The notes beneath the pieces are model-generated. The model was not told where the DNA came from. It was given only the letters and a program-made list of their open reading frames with translations, and did no database searches. Shown piece after piece: positions 48,443 through 58,717 of a stretch of DNA of 64,000 nt. Position 1 is the first letter of the stretch; every line of letters starts with the position of its first letter. Made by a program: the position numbers and the translations under genes. Origin of the DNA: Escallonia rubra (lineage: Eukaryota; Streptophyta; Magnoliopsida; Escalloniales; Escalloniaceae). The stretch lies in contig JAVXUO010001034.1 in assembly GCA_033065855.1 (NCBI GenBank), positions 1,835,795-1,899,794 on the forward strand. The letters run 5' to 3'.

Positions 48443-51069
48443 ATGAAGGTGAGAAACAAGGGAAAAGTACACTCATCTCCCTCATTGTCATCGTCGCCAA
48501 ACGCCGAGGCTTTTTCTGTTATGAACCTTTTACCGGCGGCTATCTTGGCGTTAGTCTCAATCCTCTCCTTGCAAGACCGTGAAGTCCTGGCATACATGAT
48601 AACCAGGTCAATGAAATCCACCAATCCAGCCACTGTTTCTGACGAAAAGAAGAAGACCCAGAAGAAATTCGGCATGCCCCACAAGCCCTCTGTGTTCGAT
48701 TGCGAGTGTTTCGACTGTTACACGAGCTATTGGTTCCGGTGGGACTCTTCGCCCAACCACGAACTCATTCACCAAGCCATTAAAGCCTTTGAAGACCACT
48801 TGAGCAACGTCGAGTAGCCATCGAAGAAGGTGAGGGGCAAAAAGAGGGACAAAAGTGGTCGATTTGACTCGGGGTTAGATTTGTCGACACCACTTCGCCA
48901 GATGGAAAGCCCGGTGGGGGGTCGGTGTAATACCCCAAATAATATGTAGCTAATTATTTTAATTCTTGGGTTACTTGTGAAATTTTAAGAATATTTTGGA
49001 ATTCCTTTTGAATAAGTAATATATTTTTAGGGACCTTTAGAGTAATTTACCAAATTTAGAGAAATAAAAAGACTGGTTAGTTGTGTTTTATCGATAAATT
49101 GAGTCTGGTCTTTCAGAGAGAGAAGAAAAGAGAAAATTAGGGTTTGAGGATTTCAACCTTCTACTTACAATTGGTAAGAATCTTGAACCCACTTTGGATT
49201 ATAAGGATGAATTAGATTATATTAGAATTGTTCTTGTTAAGATTTTAACGTAAGTAGGTTAATTATAATATCTAGGTTTTTGAGGTTTTTGGAAGCAGTC
49301 GCAATTTGGTGAAGACTATTATATAGATTTGAGGTAAGGATTTCATGTACACGTCTGTCTCGTTATCATTATACCATTGATTAATTTTGTTTATCCGATG
49401 TTGGGTTAACACGTCATTCGTTTTACGGTTCTGTGTATCAATTCGCACAATTATTGCGTATATGTGTAGTACTGTTCATTGTGTCCCTGGGCACGCGTTT
49501 GCTTCTGCCGTTTGTTAGTCGGTGCCTTTCTTCTCTTCTTTTATTTTCTCTGCACGGTGGTTGCCCAGCAATACTCTGAAATCTGAAAAAAACACATCAT
49601 AGCCCCATCATTAATTGCTTCAAGGATGTTCAAATTCTTTGGTTAAAAGAACAACCGGGCGTGGAATGGAAAAAGTGGCTTTGCCACGTGTCACTTTTTA
49701 GTTGGTGCAATAATTTTGTCTTCCTTTTACTCTCCGTATTGTTATTTTATAATCTTGTGCTTGTACGGACTCGGTTTAAAGTGATTTTGCTTCCGTTGCA
49801 CTCGTCTTTCTATATTCTTCAATTTGAGTATAAAATCGAGTATTTTCTGAAATCATTAAGCTACCCTATTTGAAATACAAACTTTTGATATTTTGCGGTT
49901 CTTATGCGTTTGAGATATTTTGAAATCAATTTGACCCATTTGAATTGAACTAATGTTAGAATCTTCACGTGCTTAGGTTAACGTAGTGCCATGACATGAT
50001 ATGGTAATTGCTACCGGTATGCAACTTTGACTTAGAACCTCCGCGTGCTTAGGTTAACGTGCTTTACAGTCACGTGTTACGTGATTGTATTGTTTTGATT
50101 ATTAGTTAAATTATTTCATTATGACCTTTTGACTTTAATTCGACCTTTGATGGGTTAATATCCCGTAATGAGATTCGTCGTGCCAAGATTAACTATCGTC
50201 TTTGCACCTTGTTTTCATATATTTCGTTTTGACTCAGCTACAAATTATTGGATACATGCGTTGTACTATGTGGGTGTGTGCGTGTGATCTTTACTGGGCT
50301 TTGTGCTCACCCCCCCCATTCCTCCTCCCATTTCAGGTATTTAAGCTGAGACATCAGTAGAGGAGTTATCTATAAGCATGAGTCAGAATTGTTATTTAAT
50401 TGTAGACTCTTTTTAGTGACTTGAAAATGAGAACTTGTAATAGTTTGATTAAGTAACTTTTGGGTAACCCCAATGTTTGGGAAGTGACTATTGTTATTAG
50501 ATTTTCGCTGCATTTATTAGACTTTGAGGATAAATACAAATGCTTTTGATTTGGGATACATTTAGAGCTCTGATTATCATTTTGAGGTTATGTTCTTGGT
50601 AAAATTCTTTGGGTATTATATTTCTGGTACGCAGAAATATTGTTAAATAGTATGTGTAGGTCCGCCTCCGGGTCGGGGCGTGGCAGGCGGTGTTACAGCC
50701 GGAGAATAACGTCATTGAGGTGGCTCGGCAGAAGAAGATGCTCGTGAGACGTCGGAAGATGCTGCAGAGGAAGTGGCGTCGGTAAAGGAGGAGGCGACGG
50801 TGGCGGCAAGAGGTGGTGCGGCGGTGAGTGGCCACAAGGGTTTGGCGAGAAAGGTACTGTCGGACGTGTTAGGGCTGTTCAATCCCCGTCTATGGGGGCT
50901 TTGGCTTTGGAGCTTAGAAAATGGAACTCCTCCTAATGAATTTTGTCACTGTTTTTACTCCAACATCCGATTTTTGTGGCGTTTTCCGGCGAGATGTCAC
51001 TTTCCGGTCGATATAATAGTAAAAAAGTTTTACTTTTTAAAGAAAAAATTGGATTGGATGAATGAATGA
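48443..51069 (+). pseudogene. Captured pseudogene of the same unknown plant protein (copy 2), interrupted
   Basis: The N-terminal part at 48443..48817 reads MKVRNKGKVHSSPS and ends after FDCECFDCYTSYWFRWDSSP and HLSNVE at the same TAG as copy 1. The C-terminal part, with SGHKGLARKVLSDVLGLF and NPRLWGLW, resumes at 50691..51069 after the solo LTR. Compared with copy 1 there are scattered amino acid changes and a short deletion in the serine/proline run. It cannot encode the full protein. Confidence 0.72.
48926..50685 (+). mobile_element. Solo LTR, 1760 bp (chromovirus-like Ty3/gypsy)
   Basis: Begins TGTAATACCCCAAATAATAT and ends GGTCGGGGCGTGGCA, i.e. TG..CA termini; the TGTAATACCCC start and GGTCGGGGCGTG end are typical of plant Tekay/Del-type chromovirus LTRs. 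It interrupts a sequence that is continuous in copy 1 of the surrounding element, which fixes the insertion point. The flanking 5-mers GTCGG (48921..48925) and GGCGG (50686..50690) differ at one base. No internal domain and no second LTR are present, so it arose by LTR-LTR recombination. Its coding capacity is nil. Confidence 0.8.
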
Positions 51070-51376
51070 ATTTCCTTGTTTAAATGCTAAGCATTGTGAG
51101 TTGGTGAAATGCAGGACAATGGAATAGACTATGTGACTTTGCAACTTACCTTTTTTGACTGATGACCTCTTTGTTTGTAAAGAAGAAGAAAAACAGTATG
51201 AGGGACATTTATGTCTTTTGCATTGCACCATTAACGCCGTTAGAGAAAAAGTTACTTTTTGAGCTGAGTGTAATTTTTAAAGATAGCGGTAGTGGAGTGT
51301 AATTACGTAAAACCTCATGGGGTTTTAGTGTAATTTACCCTTTTTTATATCTTTATCACTATAGCTAAGAGAGTTA

Positions 51377-51813
51377 GGGTATGTTTGGTAACGTATATTT
51401 TTTTCAGTTTTTTCTCCAGTTTTGTAAACTGGAGAAAATAAACGCGTTTGACACACAGTTTTCGTTTTTTTTCTTAAATTTTGAAAACTAGTATTGAAAA
51501 CAGGGCTGTTTTTGAAAACTCTCATTTAGGAGTTTTGGGTTTTCAGTTTTGATTTTTATTTTGAAACCACCACCATCTCCTCCCCCCACTACCACAGCCA
51601 CCGCCGTCGGTCGGCCGGCAACCACCGCTGGCCACTGTCATGCCCCACCACCGCCACCGCAAACCACCACCAAAGAAAAAATTCAAAATAAAAATTGGGT
51701 AATTAAACACCTATTTGTTTTTGTAAAAAGAAAAAACTAAATTGGTTTTTGTTTTTTTTTTTTTTTTTTTTTTAAACAGAAAATTAAAACTGGAAGTGAT
51801 TTCAAACGCTACC
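51377..51813 (+). mobile_element. Tourist/Harbinger-type MITE, copy 4
   Basis: 437 bp flanked by TTA on both sides (51374..51376 and 51814..51816). Ends are GGGTATGTTTGGTAAC and GATTTCAAACGCTACC. The last 40 or so bases are nearly identical to copy 2 (GGAAGTGATTTCAAACGCTA). The core has CCACCGCCACCGCAAACC and a T homopolymer of more than 20 bases near 51752. Confidence 0.78.
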
Positions 51814-51816
51814 TTA

Positions 51817-52448
51817 GTTAAGGTCATAGTTGAAAAACATTTATAATCTCGTCAACCAACTTTTTTGCAGTTCCCACCCCTTTTCCTTTTTGATTTCGAA
51901 TTTCATTTCTTTCAACTGTATTATCTATACTACCTATAAAAGTACAAATGTTGTAAATCATTTCTGGACGATTATGTCCTTCGTTAATTACGCTAATAAC
52001 AACCATACCCTCCATTTATGACTCCTTTTTAAATTTGCTTAAAATTAAATGAACATTGGATAATGAACATGTTCTAACATTGGGAAATGAAAAGTTTCAT
52101 GACAAAAAATAAAAATAAAATAAAGAAATTTCTTTATTACTCCCTTTCTAATTTGGTTGAAATGAAATAAACATTGAATAATGAATGTTCTCTAAATATT
52201 GGGTGATGAGAACTGTGATAAATTTTTTTATTTTTATTTTTTGCATTTTTGGGTTAGTAAAATATTAAATAATTATAAAAATGAAAAACAAAAACAAAAC
52301 AAAGAAACTGAAATACTTGAATAATCAGTTAAGAAACAAAAAAATTTGAAAACACAAAAACATAAAAAAATGAAAAACAAGGTTAATATGCATCATAAAT
52401 GAAAAAAAAAAAAAACAAGACTTAAATACGACGCAAATTAACAACAGC
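51817..52448. other. AT-rich DNA upstream of the RPA1-like fragment
   Basis: No gene supported. Two similar segments (AACATTGGATAATGAACATG near 52051 and AACATTGAATAATGAATGTT near 52171) form a short imperfect repeat. Confidence 0.4.
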
Positions 52449-52609
52449 TTTATACAGAAATTGTACTGCTCTTTAAAGCGAGATTACTGATTATTGAAAA
52501 CAAAAAAGAATCATGGTACTTACCATGCAAAAGATGCTGCAAGAAAGTTACAATCACAGAAAAAGGACGGGCTTGTAAGGATGATAAATGTGAACTTCCA
52601 AGAATCACG
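52449..52609 (+). pseudogene. RPA1-like zinc-finger OB-fold exon, gene split by the retrotransposon
   Basis: An open frame behind an AACAACAG acceptor reads LLIIENKKESWYLPCKRCCK, then KVTITEKGRACKDDKCELPR, ending at ATCACG/GTAAAT. This is the C-terminal zinc-ribbon OB fold (DBD-C) of replication protein A large subunit-like proteins, with the WY..C..C..KV signature and a CxxC plus CxxxxC cysteine set. Plants have many RPA1-like genes, some linked to Helitrons. Following sequence (NIADSM near 52660) hints at the next strand of the fold but is broken. The Tat element at 52748 interrupts the locus. Whether the remaining gene is functional by splicing is unknown. Confidence 0.55.
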
Positions 52610-52742
52610 GTAAATTAGGAAAATTAAGAATATTTGTTTATTTTAATAGAAATATTGCTGATTCAATGATATTGATAAAATCATACACATGCTGAAAGTG
52701 GTCGTAATTGGTGACATTCAACATGCATTCATAACATTGTTC

Positions 52743-52747
52743 GACGC
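52743..52747. repeat. Left target site duplication of the Tat element
   Basis: GACGC, repeated exactly at 63239..63243 after the right LTR. Five bases is the expected length for Ty3/gypsy integrase. Confidence 0.93.
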
Positions 52748-52773
52748 TGATATGGAAAGAAAGTAACATCTAG

Positions 52774-52799
52774 GAGATCGTGACACGTGTCACGATCTC
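52774..52799. promoter_or_regulatory. 26-bp perfect palindrome centred on a CACGTG G-box in LTR U3
   Basis: The half-site GAGATCGTGACAC is followed by its exact reverse complement GTGTCACGATCTC. The centre is CACGTG, the core bound by plant bZIP and bHLH factors. It lies 200 bases upstream of the TATA box, where an LTR enhancer would be expected. The 3' LTR keeps the core but has lost symmetry at the right edge. Confidence 0.7.
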
Positions 52800-52978
52800 G
52801 TACGATCTGAACTGCTATTTACTTAATAAACGAAGTGGAGAGTAATGAACCTCCCACCTTCCCACTTCTTACCATCATGGCCATAAACCTGCTTAAAAGC
52901 AGTAACCGCCCATTAAATGGTATGACCCTTCATTAGACTGGTAATTAACTACCAAAGATGGAGAGCTCTATAAAAGGA

Positions 52979-52986
52979 AGGGGAAA
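52979..52986 (+). promoter_or_regulatory. TATA box of the 5' LTR promoter
   Basis: TATAAAAG within GAGCTCTATAAAAGGAAGG; the same site is in the 3' LTR at 63059..63066. Transcription would start about 30 bases later, setting the U3/R boundary. Confidence 0.7.
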
Positions 52987-53161
52987 AAGCAATGAGAGGT
53001 AAGTAATTCTATCTGAGTTCACACTAAATCCATCTTAAGCATTATCTGACTTAAGCATCGGAGATTTCCCGCCGGAAATCTCTCCGGCGAGTTACCGGTG
53101 TTATCTTTTTGGTGTGCAGGTCTATTGACGAATCAGGTTCCGGATTTCATCCACAACATTT

Positions 53162-53180
53162 TGGCGCCATCCGTGGGACC
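53162..53180 (+). other. Primer binding site
   Basis: TGGCGCCATCCGTGGGACC begins three bases after the LTR end. The TGGCGCC start is complementary to a tRNA 3' end (GGCGCCA). The tRNA species is not determined: the first bases fit tRNA-Asp but the remainder differs from the Asp sequence I recall. Confidence 0.75.
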
Positions 53181-53198
53181 GAAATTCGTAGATAGACC

Positions 53199-54602
53199 AT
53201 GGCTCAAAATCCTCATCCCCAAATTCCGCAAGATGGCGCACTAGCGTCAAGTTCATCATCAACACTGCTCCGCGACCTTACTCGTGGAGGAGCTACCTCT
53301 CGACCGGCAGATCGTGGGAAAGCAGTGATGGAAACCCCTGTAGTCACAGCGGCAGCACTGGCAAATGCCATGGCCGCGCCCCTTCCCACAAACATTGTCT
53401 CAACTCCACAGAACCCGGCTGGTCCATCTGAACCTCCGACGGCCAGAATCACTACGGTTGCTCCCACCAACATCATTCCACCTGCTGGCAACCACCAGGC
53501 TGATCTACTTGCTGTCATTCAAACAATGCAACGATCCATCGAAAAGTTGCAAGCCGCTATTGAAAACCCACCTTCGCAACTAGAGCCGACTCGGCCTCTT
53601 AAGGCAAAGCCAATAACTGACGCGCAGAGGCAATCTGTCCATCAGCGATTGACTTTCCATGAAGGACCAAGTCGCCCTAAAGTGCGAGACGGGATACATA
53701 ATAACCAGCAGGTGATACAATTAGAAGATGAATATTCTGATAGCGAGCGACGCAACCCAAGATCCAAGAGACATGAAGAGAGCTACTGCGAAGCTCAATC
53801 CACCCGGAATAATCCTAGTGGTCACCGAGCAGAACGCTATTCCAGCGCTCCAATCATCATTGGACGACCATTCGTAGAAGAAGTTGATCTCTTCCCGGTC
53901 CCTTCCAACTTCAAAATGCCTCCATGTGAATCATATGATGGCACAAGAGATCCAATGGAGCACCTGGCTCGTTTTACCTCGGGCATGAACTTGCATTTGG
54001 TCCCTGACCAGATCATGTGCAGGGCATTTCCTGTGACGCTAAAAGGAGCCGCGCATGTGTGGTTCCAACATTTACCACCTCGCTCCATTTCATGCTGGGC
54101 CCAATTAGCGGAATCTTTTCGGAGCAATTTCCTCACAAGCCGTGTGCAAAGGAAGAATTCATCGGCTCTCTTTCGAATGGTCCAGGGGCCAAAAGAATCA
54201 TTGAAGTCATATTACGCCCGCTTTAACTCCGAGAAACTTCTCATTGACCATTTGGACCCAGGGGTTACATTCGCAGCAATGAACAGAGGCGCGCGACCAA
54301 ACACACCCTTACGATTCTCGTTAAACAAACGTCCGCCAGAAAACATGACGGACCTCCTCGACAGGGTGGAAAAATATCTTCGCGAAGAAGAAGATTCGAC
54401 AACCTCGCAGCACGAAGAAGTGCACGGTGGGCACAAAAGACAAGATCGACCCGAAGGAGGAAATTCAAACGACGCCAAGCGCTCGAGGGCAATACTCCCG
54501 ATACTCCCCAAGTCGTTTACCCCACTCAATACTCCACGGGGGCACATCCTCAATCAGATCAAGAGCCAAAACATCCTCAAATGGCCGAAACCTATGAGAT
54601 GA
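53199..54602 (+). pseudogene. gag: Tat element gag, interrupted by an in-frame stop
   Basis: Virus-like-particle structural protein. It starts at the ATG in ACCATGGCT, with a Pro/Ala/Thr-rich leader, a predicted helix AVIQTMQRSIEKLQAAIE and a charged linker. The conserved retrotransposon gag domain follows from about residue 238: PCESYDGTRDPMEHLARF, LKGAAHVWFQHLPPRS, and a section ending RVEKYLREEE. The frame ends in TGA at 54600..54602. The same frame continues at once beyond it with the zinc-knuckle-like YCHFHKDHGHTTDEC, so the stop lies inside gag. The codon change is one transition away from an arginine codon, as methylation-linked decay would give; programmed readthrough is a less likely alternative. 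Confidence 0.88.
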
Positions 54603-56585
54603 CCAGCCGACAAAAGAGACTCCCAGCTATATTGTCATTTCCATAAAGATCACGGGCATACAACCGATGAATGCAAGGTGCTTCAGCGTGAGATTGAAAA
54701 CCTCATAACCAAAGGACATCTCAAGCAGTTCATCAAGGCCAATGATCGACAGCAAAATGGAAAGAAATATCAGCGGAGAACAGAGGAGACGTTACCGAAA
54801 GATCCTCCAGTGATAAACACTATTTTCGGAGGACCGAGCGCTGGAGGACTATCTGGCTCTTCCCGAAAAGCCTACGCACGGCAAGTTAATCTAACTCAAG
54901 GACCAACCAAGCGACCAAGAGCATCCACTTCTTTGGAATTCAATGACGCAGATCTCGACGGAATAAGTCTGCCGCACGATGATGCCTTAGTCATCACACT
55001 GCGCATAGATGCTTTCCAAGTTAAACGCATGTTGGTCGACACAGGGAGTTCGGCCGATATTATCTTCGAAGATGCGTTTAATCAGATGGGAATCTCTGAT
55101 GATAGGGTAAAGCCAATATCTTCTCCTTTATATGGCTTTACAGGCGCCTCCGCCCCAGTGAAAGGAATTGCTTCTCTCACTATCGTCGTTGGGGAAGCAC
55201 CCCAACAGGCAGTTCATACACTTGATTTCCTCATAGCCAAGGTCAAATCGTCGTATAACGGGATTTTGGGCCGTACAGGCCTTAACAAGCTACAGGCAGT
55301 AGCTTCGACCTACCACCTTGTCATGAAATTCCCCACCCCAGCAGGAGTTGGTTTCGTAAAAGGCGATCAGACCCTTGCTCGAAGATGCTACATAGCCTCT
55401 TGCAGAGTTGAAGAAGCCCTATCAATCGATGATCAGCGCGATGAGAAGAAGGTAAGATGCGCGGAGCCTGTGGAAGCTCTTATCTCAATACCGCTCATAG
55501 AAGGAGATAAAGAACGATGCGTAAGGATTGGCTCTATGCTAGAACCCACCATTCGAGAGCAGCTGATCTCTTTCTTTCGATCCAACATGGACCTCTTCGC
55601 GTGGAGCGCGGCCGACATGCCAAGTATAGACCCATCTGTAATCACACATCGGCTTTCAGTCAATCCCATGTGCAAGCCCGTTAAGCAAAAGAAGCGACCC
55701 TTCGCACCAGAGCGGCAAGTGATAATCAAGAAGGAAGTTGATAAACTCCTGGATGCTAACTTCATCCAAGAAATCGACTATCCCGACTGGGTAGCCAACG
55801 TTGTCATGGTACCTAAGGGCGAAACGGGCAAGTGGAGGATTTGTATTGACTACACCGATTTGAACAAAGCTTGCCCGAAAGATAGCTACCCGTTGCCGCG
55901 CATCGACACACTGATTGATGCCACGTCGGGTCATCAACTCCTCAGCTTCATGGATGCATTCTCCGGCTACAACCAGATTCGTATGCACGAAGACGACGTA
56001 GCCAAGACAGCTTTCGTCACAGATCAAGGCCTATTCTGTTACAAAGTCATGCCATTCGGCTTAAAAAATGCAGGCGCTACTTATCAAAGGTTAGTCGACA
56101 AAATCTTTAAACCCCTCATAGGAAAAAGCATGGAAGTTTACGTAGATGATATGCTAGTCAAAAGCCTTCGAGCTGAAGAGCACATAGTCGACCTTCAGCA
56201 ATGCTTTAATCTCCTACGAGAATTTCGCATGCGCCTTAATCCCACTAAGTGCGCCTTTGGGGTATCGTCTGGCAAATTTCTCGGGTTTATGGTCTCAGAA
56301 AGGGGAATTGAAGCTAACCCTGAGAAAATCAAAGCCATTCAGGAAATGATGGCACCAAGGCGTGTCAAGGAAATACAGATCCTAACAGGACGAATCGCTG
56401 CCCTTAGCAGATTCCTCTCCCGATCAGCCGAACGCTGTTTGCCATTCTTCAAGGCATTGAAGAACATAAAAAATTTCGAGTGGACGGCTGAATGTCAAAC
56501 ATCCTTTGACACGCTGAAAGAATACCTAGCATCGCCACCACTTCTCTCCAAACCCGTCTGGGAGAAGACCTCTTCCTCTACTTAG
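54603..56585 (+). pseudogene. pol: Tat element protease and reverse transcriptase section of pol, ends in a frameshift
   Basis: Same frame as gag. It has the zinc-knuckle-like region (about 54636..54680), then the aspartic protease with LVDTGSSADIIFEDAF (active Asp codon at 55038) and ILGRTGLNKLQAV. The reverse transcriptase follows from IEGDKERCVRIGSML: WRICIDYTDLNKACPKDSYP, FMDAFSGYNQIRMHEDD, the YVDD catalytic box at 56139..56150, and the thumb NPTKCAFGVSSGKFLGFMVS. Both catalytic motifs look intact. Near 56563 a one-base loss moves the correct frame by one. The old frame stops at 56583..56585 and the RNase H domain goes on in the next frame. Protease and RT processing would normally occur from one polyprotein. 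Confidence 0.9.
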
Positions 56586-58717
56586 CCGTTGCTGAGTCTG
56601 CGGTCAGCGCGGTCCTAATCAGAGAACAAGATGGACAGCAGCTCCCCATTTACTATGTGAGCAAAGTCCTTCAGGGAGCCGAGCAGAGGTATCCCAATGC
56701 AGAAAAGTTGGCATTTGCTTTGCTAAACGCTGCTAGAAAGCTTCGACCGTATTTTCAATCTCACACAATCATTGTGCTCACCGACAAACCACTTAGGCGG
56801 ATATTGCACAAGCCGGGCCTTTCTGGTCGCCTCGTTCCCTGGTCGGTCGAGTTAGGCGAATTCGACATCTGCTATAAACCTCGACCCTCAATCAAAGGGC
56901 AAGCCTTGGCAGATTTCATAGTCGAGTGCACACTTCCCATTGAAGTCGAAGAGCCTCTCCTTGGGGAAGAAAAACCTCTCCCCCCCGACCAAACTGAGCT
57001 GTTTACATGGACGCTTTATGTTGATGGATCGTCAAACGCAAGCGGAAGCGGAGCTGGTCTAATCCTCAATGGACCTGATGGCCTAACCGTAGAATATGCT
57101 CTTCGCTTCGATTTTCAGGCTTCCAACAATGAAGCAGAATATGAAGCTTTGGTAGCAGGCATGCATCTGGCATGTGCAATGCGCGCAGCATCTCTCCATG
57201 CTTTCAGCGACTCGGCACTCGTTGTGAATCAGATGCTTGGAGAATATGAAGCAAGAGACCCAAAAATGGCGGATTACTTGCGTAAAGCAAAAGAAATTGC
57301 GAATACATTCACTCTATTCAGAATTACGCAAATTCGCAGAGAAGACAATACGTCCGCAGACGCACTCTCAAGGTTGGCCTCTCTCGATCCCTCAGGTTTC
57401 GGTCGCACAATCCATCTGGAACTTTTGCATGAACCGAGCATCATCGCCAAGGAAACTATGCAGATCGAGCATGAACCATCATGGATTGATCCCATCAAGG
57501 CCTACCTTCAGGACGGCACACTACCTGCCGACCGGAAGCAAGCCAGGAACATAATCCACCGCTCGGCTCGATACGCCATCGTGGAAGACGTATTATACAA
57601 ACGATCTTTCACTCTTCCTTACCTTCGTTGTCTCACCGCGACTGAATCCAACTATGCCCTACGGGAAGTTCACGAAGGGATATGCGGACAACACTTGGGA
57701 GGACGTGCTCTAGCACACAAAATTCTCCGCCAAGGGTATTACTGGCCGACCATGCACCGTGATGCCTTAGACTACACGAAGAAATGCGATGCTTGCCAAC
57801 GTTTCTCCTCGGTCCCTAGGCAGCCACCAAGTCCCTTATCATCGATAAGCAGCCCCATACCATTTGCAATGTGGGGAATGGACATCATGGGCCCTTTTCC
57901 TCCAGCTACGGCTCAACGACGATTTGTAATTGTAGACATATACTACTTCACGAAATGGGTGGAAGCCGAGGCCCTAGTTACAATCTCTGAAAAGAAATGT
58001 GAAGATTTCTTTTGGCGTGCCGTGGTTTGTCGTTTTGGAATTCCGCGCGTACTCATCACTCACAACGGGCAACAGCACGACAACGCCACCTTTCGAACGT
58101 TTTGTTCCAACTTAAGCATTGAGCAGCGCTTCACTTCTGTGGCACACCCACAAACGAATGGGCAAACTGAAGTTACGAATCGTACACTCCTTCAAGGTTT
58201 AAAGAAGAAATTGGACGGCGCAAAAGGACTATGGGTAGACGAATTACCCAAAATACTCTGGGCTTATAATACGACGACGAGGACCTCTACGGGTGAGACC
58301 CCCTTCAGTTTATCATTTGGAACAGACGCCATCATCCCTGTTGAGATAGGGTTGCCGTCCCTTCGGCTGACAACCAATGACCCTGTCCAGAACGAAGAAG
58401 ATCTCCGAGCTAACCTTGACCTCCTTGACGAGCGTCGTGAACAAGCGGCAGTACGCCTTGCAGCCTACAAGCATCGAGTATCCAGATTCTATGACCAGCG
58501 AGTCAAACATCGCACATTCCGAGTAGGAGACCTCGTCTTACGCCGTATCGAGGCTTCAGCTCCGCGGGAAGCGGTTGGCAAGTTAGCACCAAACTGGGAA
58601 GGTCCTTATAAAGTGGTCAAGCTAGCAGGCCCAGGTGCCTATCACTTGGAAGGCATCGATGGAAGAGCCATACCACGGACGTGGAATGCAACTAACCTAC
58701 GGCGTTATTATGCATGA
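56565..58717 (+). pseudogene. pol: Tat element RNase H, second RNase H and integrase section of pol
   Basis: After the frameshift the frame holds the ordinary RNase H (FLYLAVAESAVSAVLIRE, VLTDKPLRRIL) and then a second, plant/archaeal-type RNase H: LYVDGSSNASGSGAGLIL, NNEAEYEALVAG, FSDSALVVNQ and REDNTSADALSRLA, with its D-E-D-D residues present. The integrase follows with the HHCC zinc site (HEGICGQHLGGRALAHKIL to KKCDACQRFS) and the core WGMDIMGPFPPA. The central catalytic aspartate position reads ITHNGQQHDN, so Asp has become His (codon CAC at 58061). The Glu in NGQTEVTNRTLL remains. The C-terminal part ends TWNATNLRRYYA. No other stop occurs. Because one integrase catalytic residue is gone, integration activity is not expected. 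Confidence 0.9.

Larger units (their letters stand above)
48214..51340 (+). mobile_element. Gene-capturing TIR (MULE-like) element, copy 2, split by a solo LTR
   Basis: The ends GGGTAAATTACACTAAAACT and TTAGTGTAATTTACCC match copy 1 in inverted orientation. Without the inserted LTR (1760 bp plus a 5-bp duplication) it is about 1362 bp, the same size as copy 1. The captured gene reads on the plus strand. The flanks (CAATAATTT and TTTTTTATA) are not a duplication. The stop and frame break in the captured gene are shared with copy 1. Confidence 0.7.
52748..53158 (+). repeat. 5' LTR
   Basis: 411 bp, TGATATGGAAAG..CCACAACA. It carries a 26-bp perfect palindrome near its start, a TATA box at 52979 and short inverted motifs (CGCCGGAAATC, TCTCCGGCGAG) in the downstream half. 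It differs from the 3' LTR at seven substitutions plus one 2-bp indel. Confidence 0.95.

Noticed and set aside
45139-51349. 9-bp target duplications for the two inverted gene-capturing elements
   Set aside because: Flanking 9-mers do not match for either copy, and swapping the inner flanks (as after an inversion between the copies) does not make them match.
52979-54602. Gag stop as programmed readthrough or an Ogre-like intron
   Set aside because: The stop lies upstream of the zinc-knuckle region within gag, the frame is otherwise continuous, and no splice sites flank it; simple decay is more likely.
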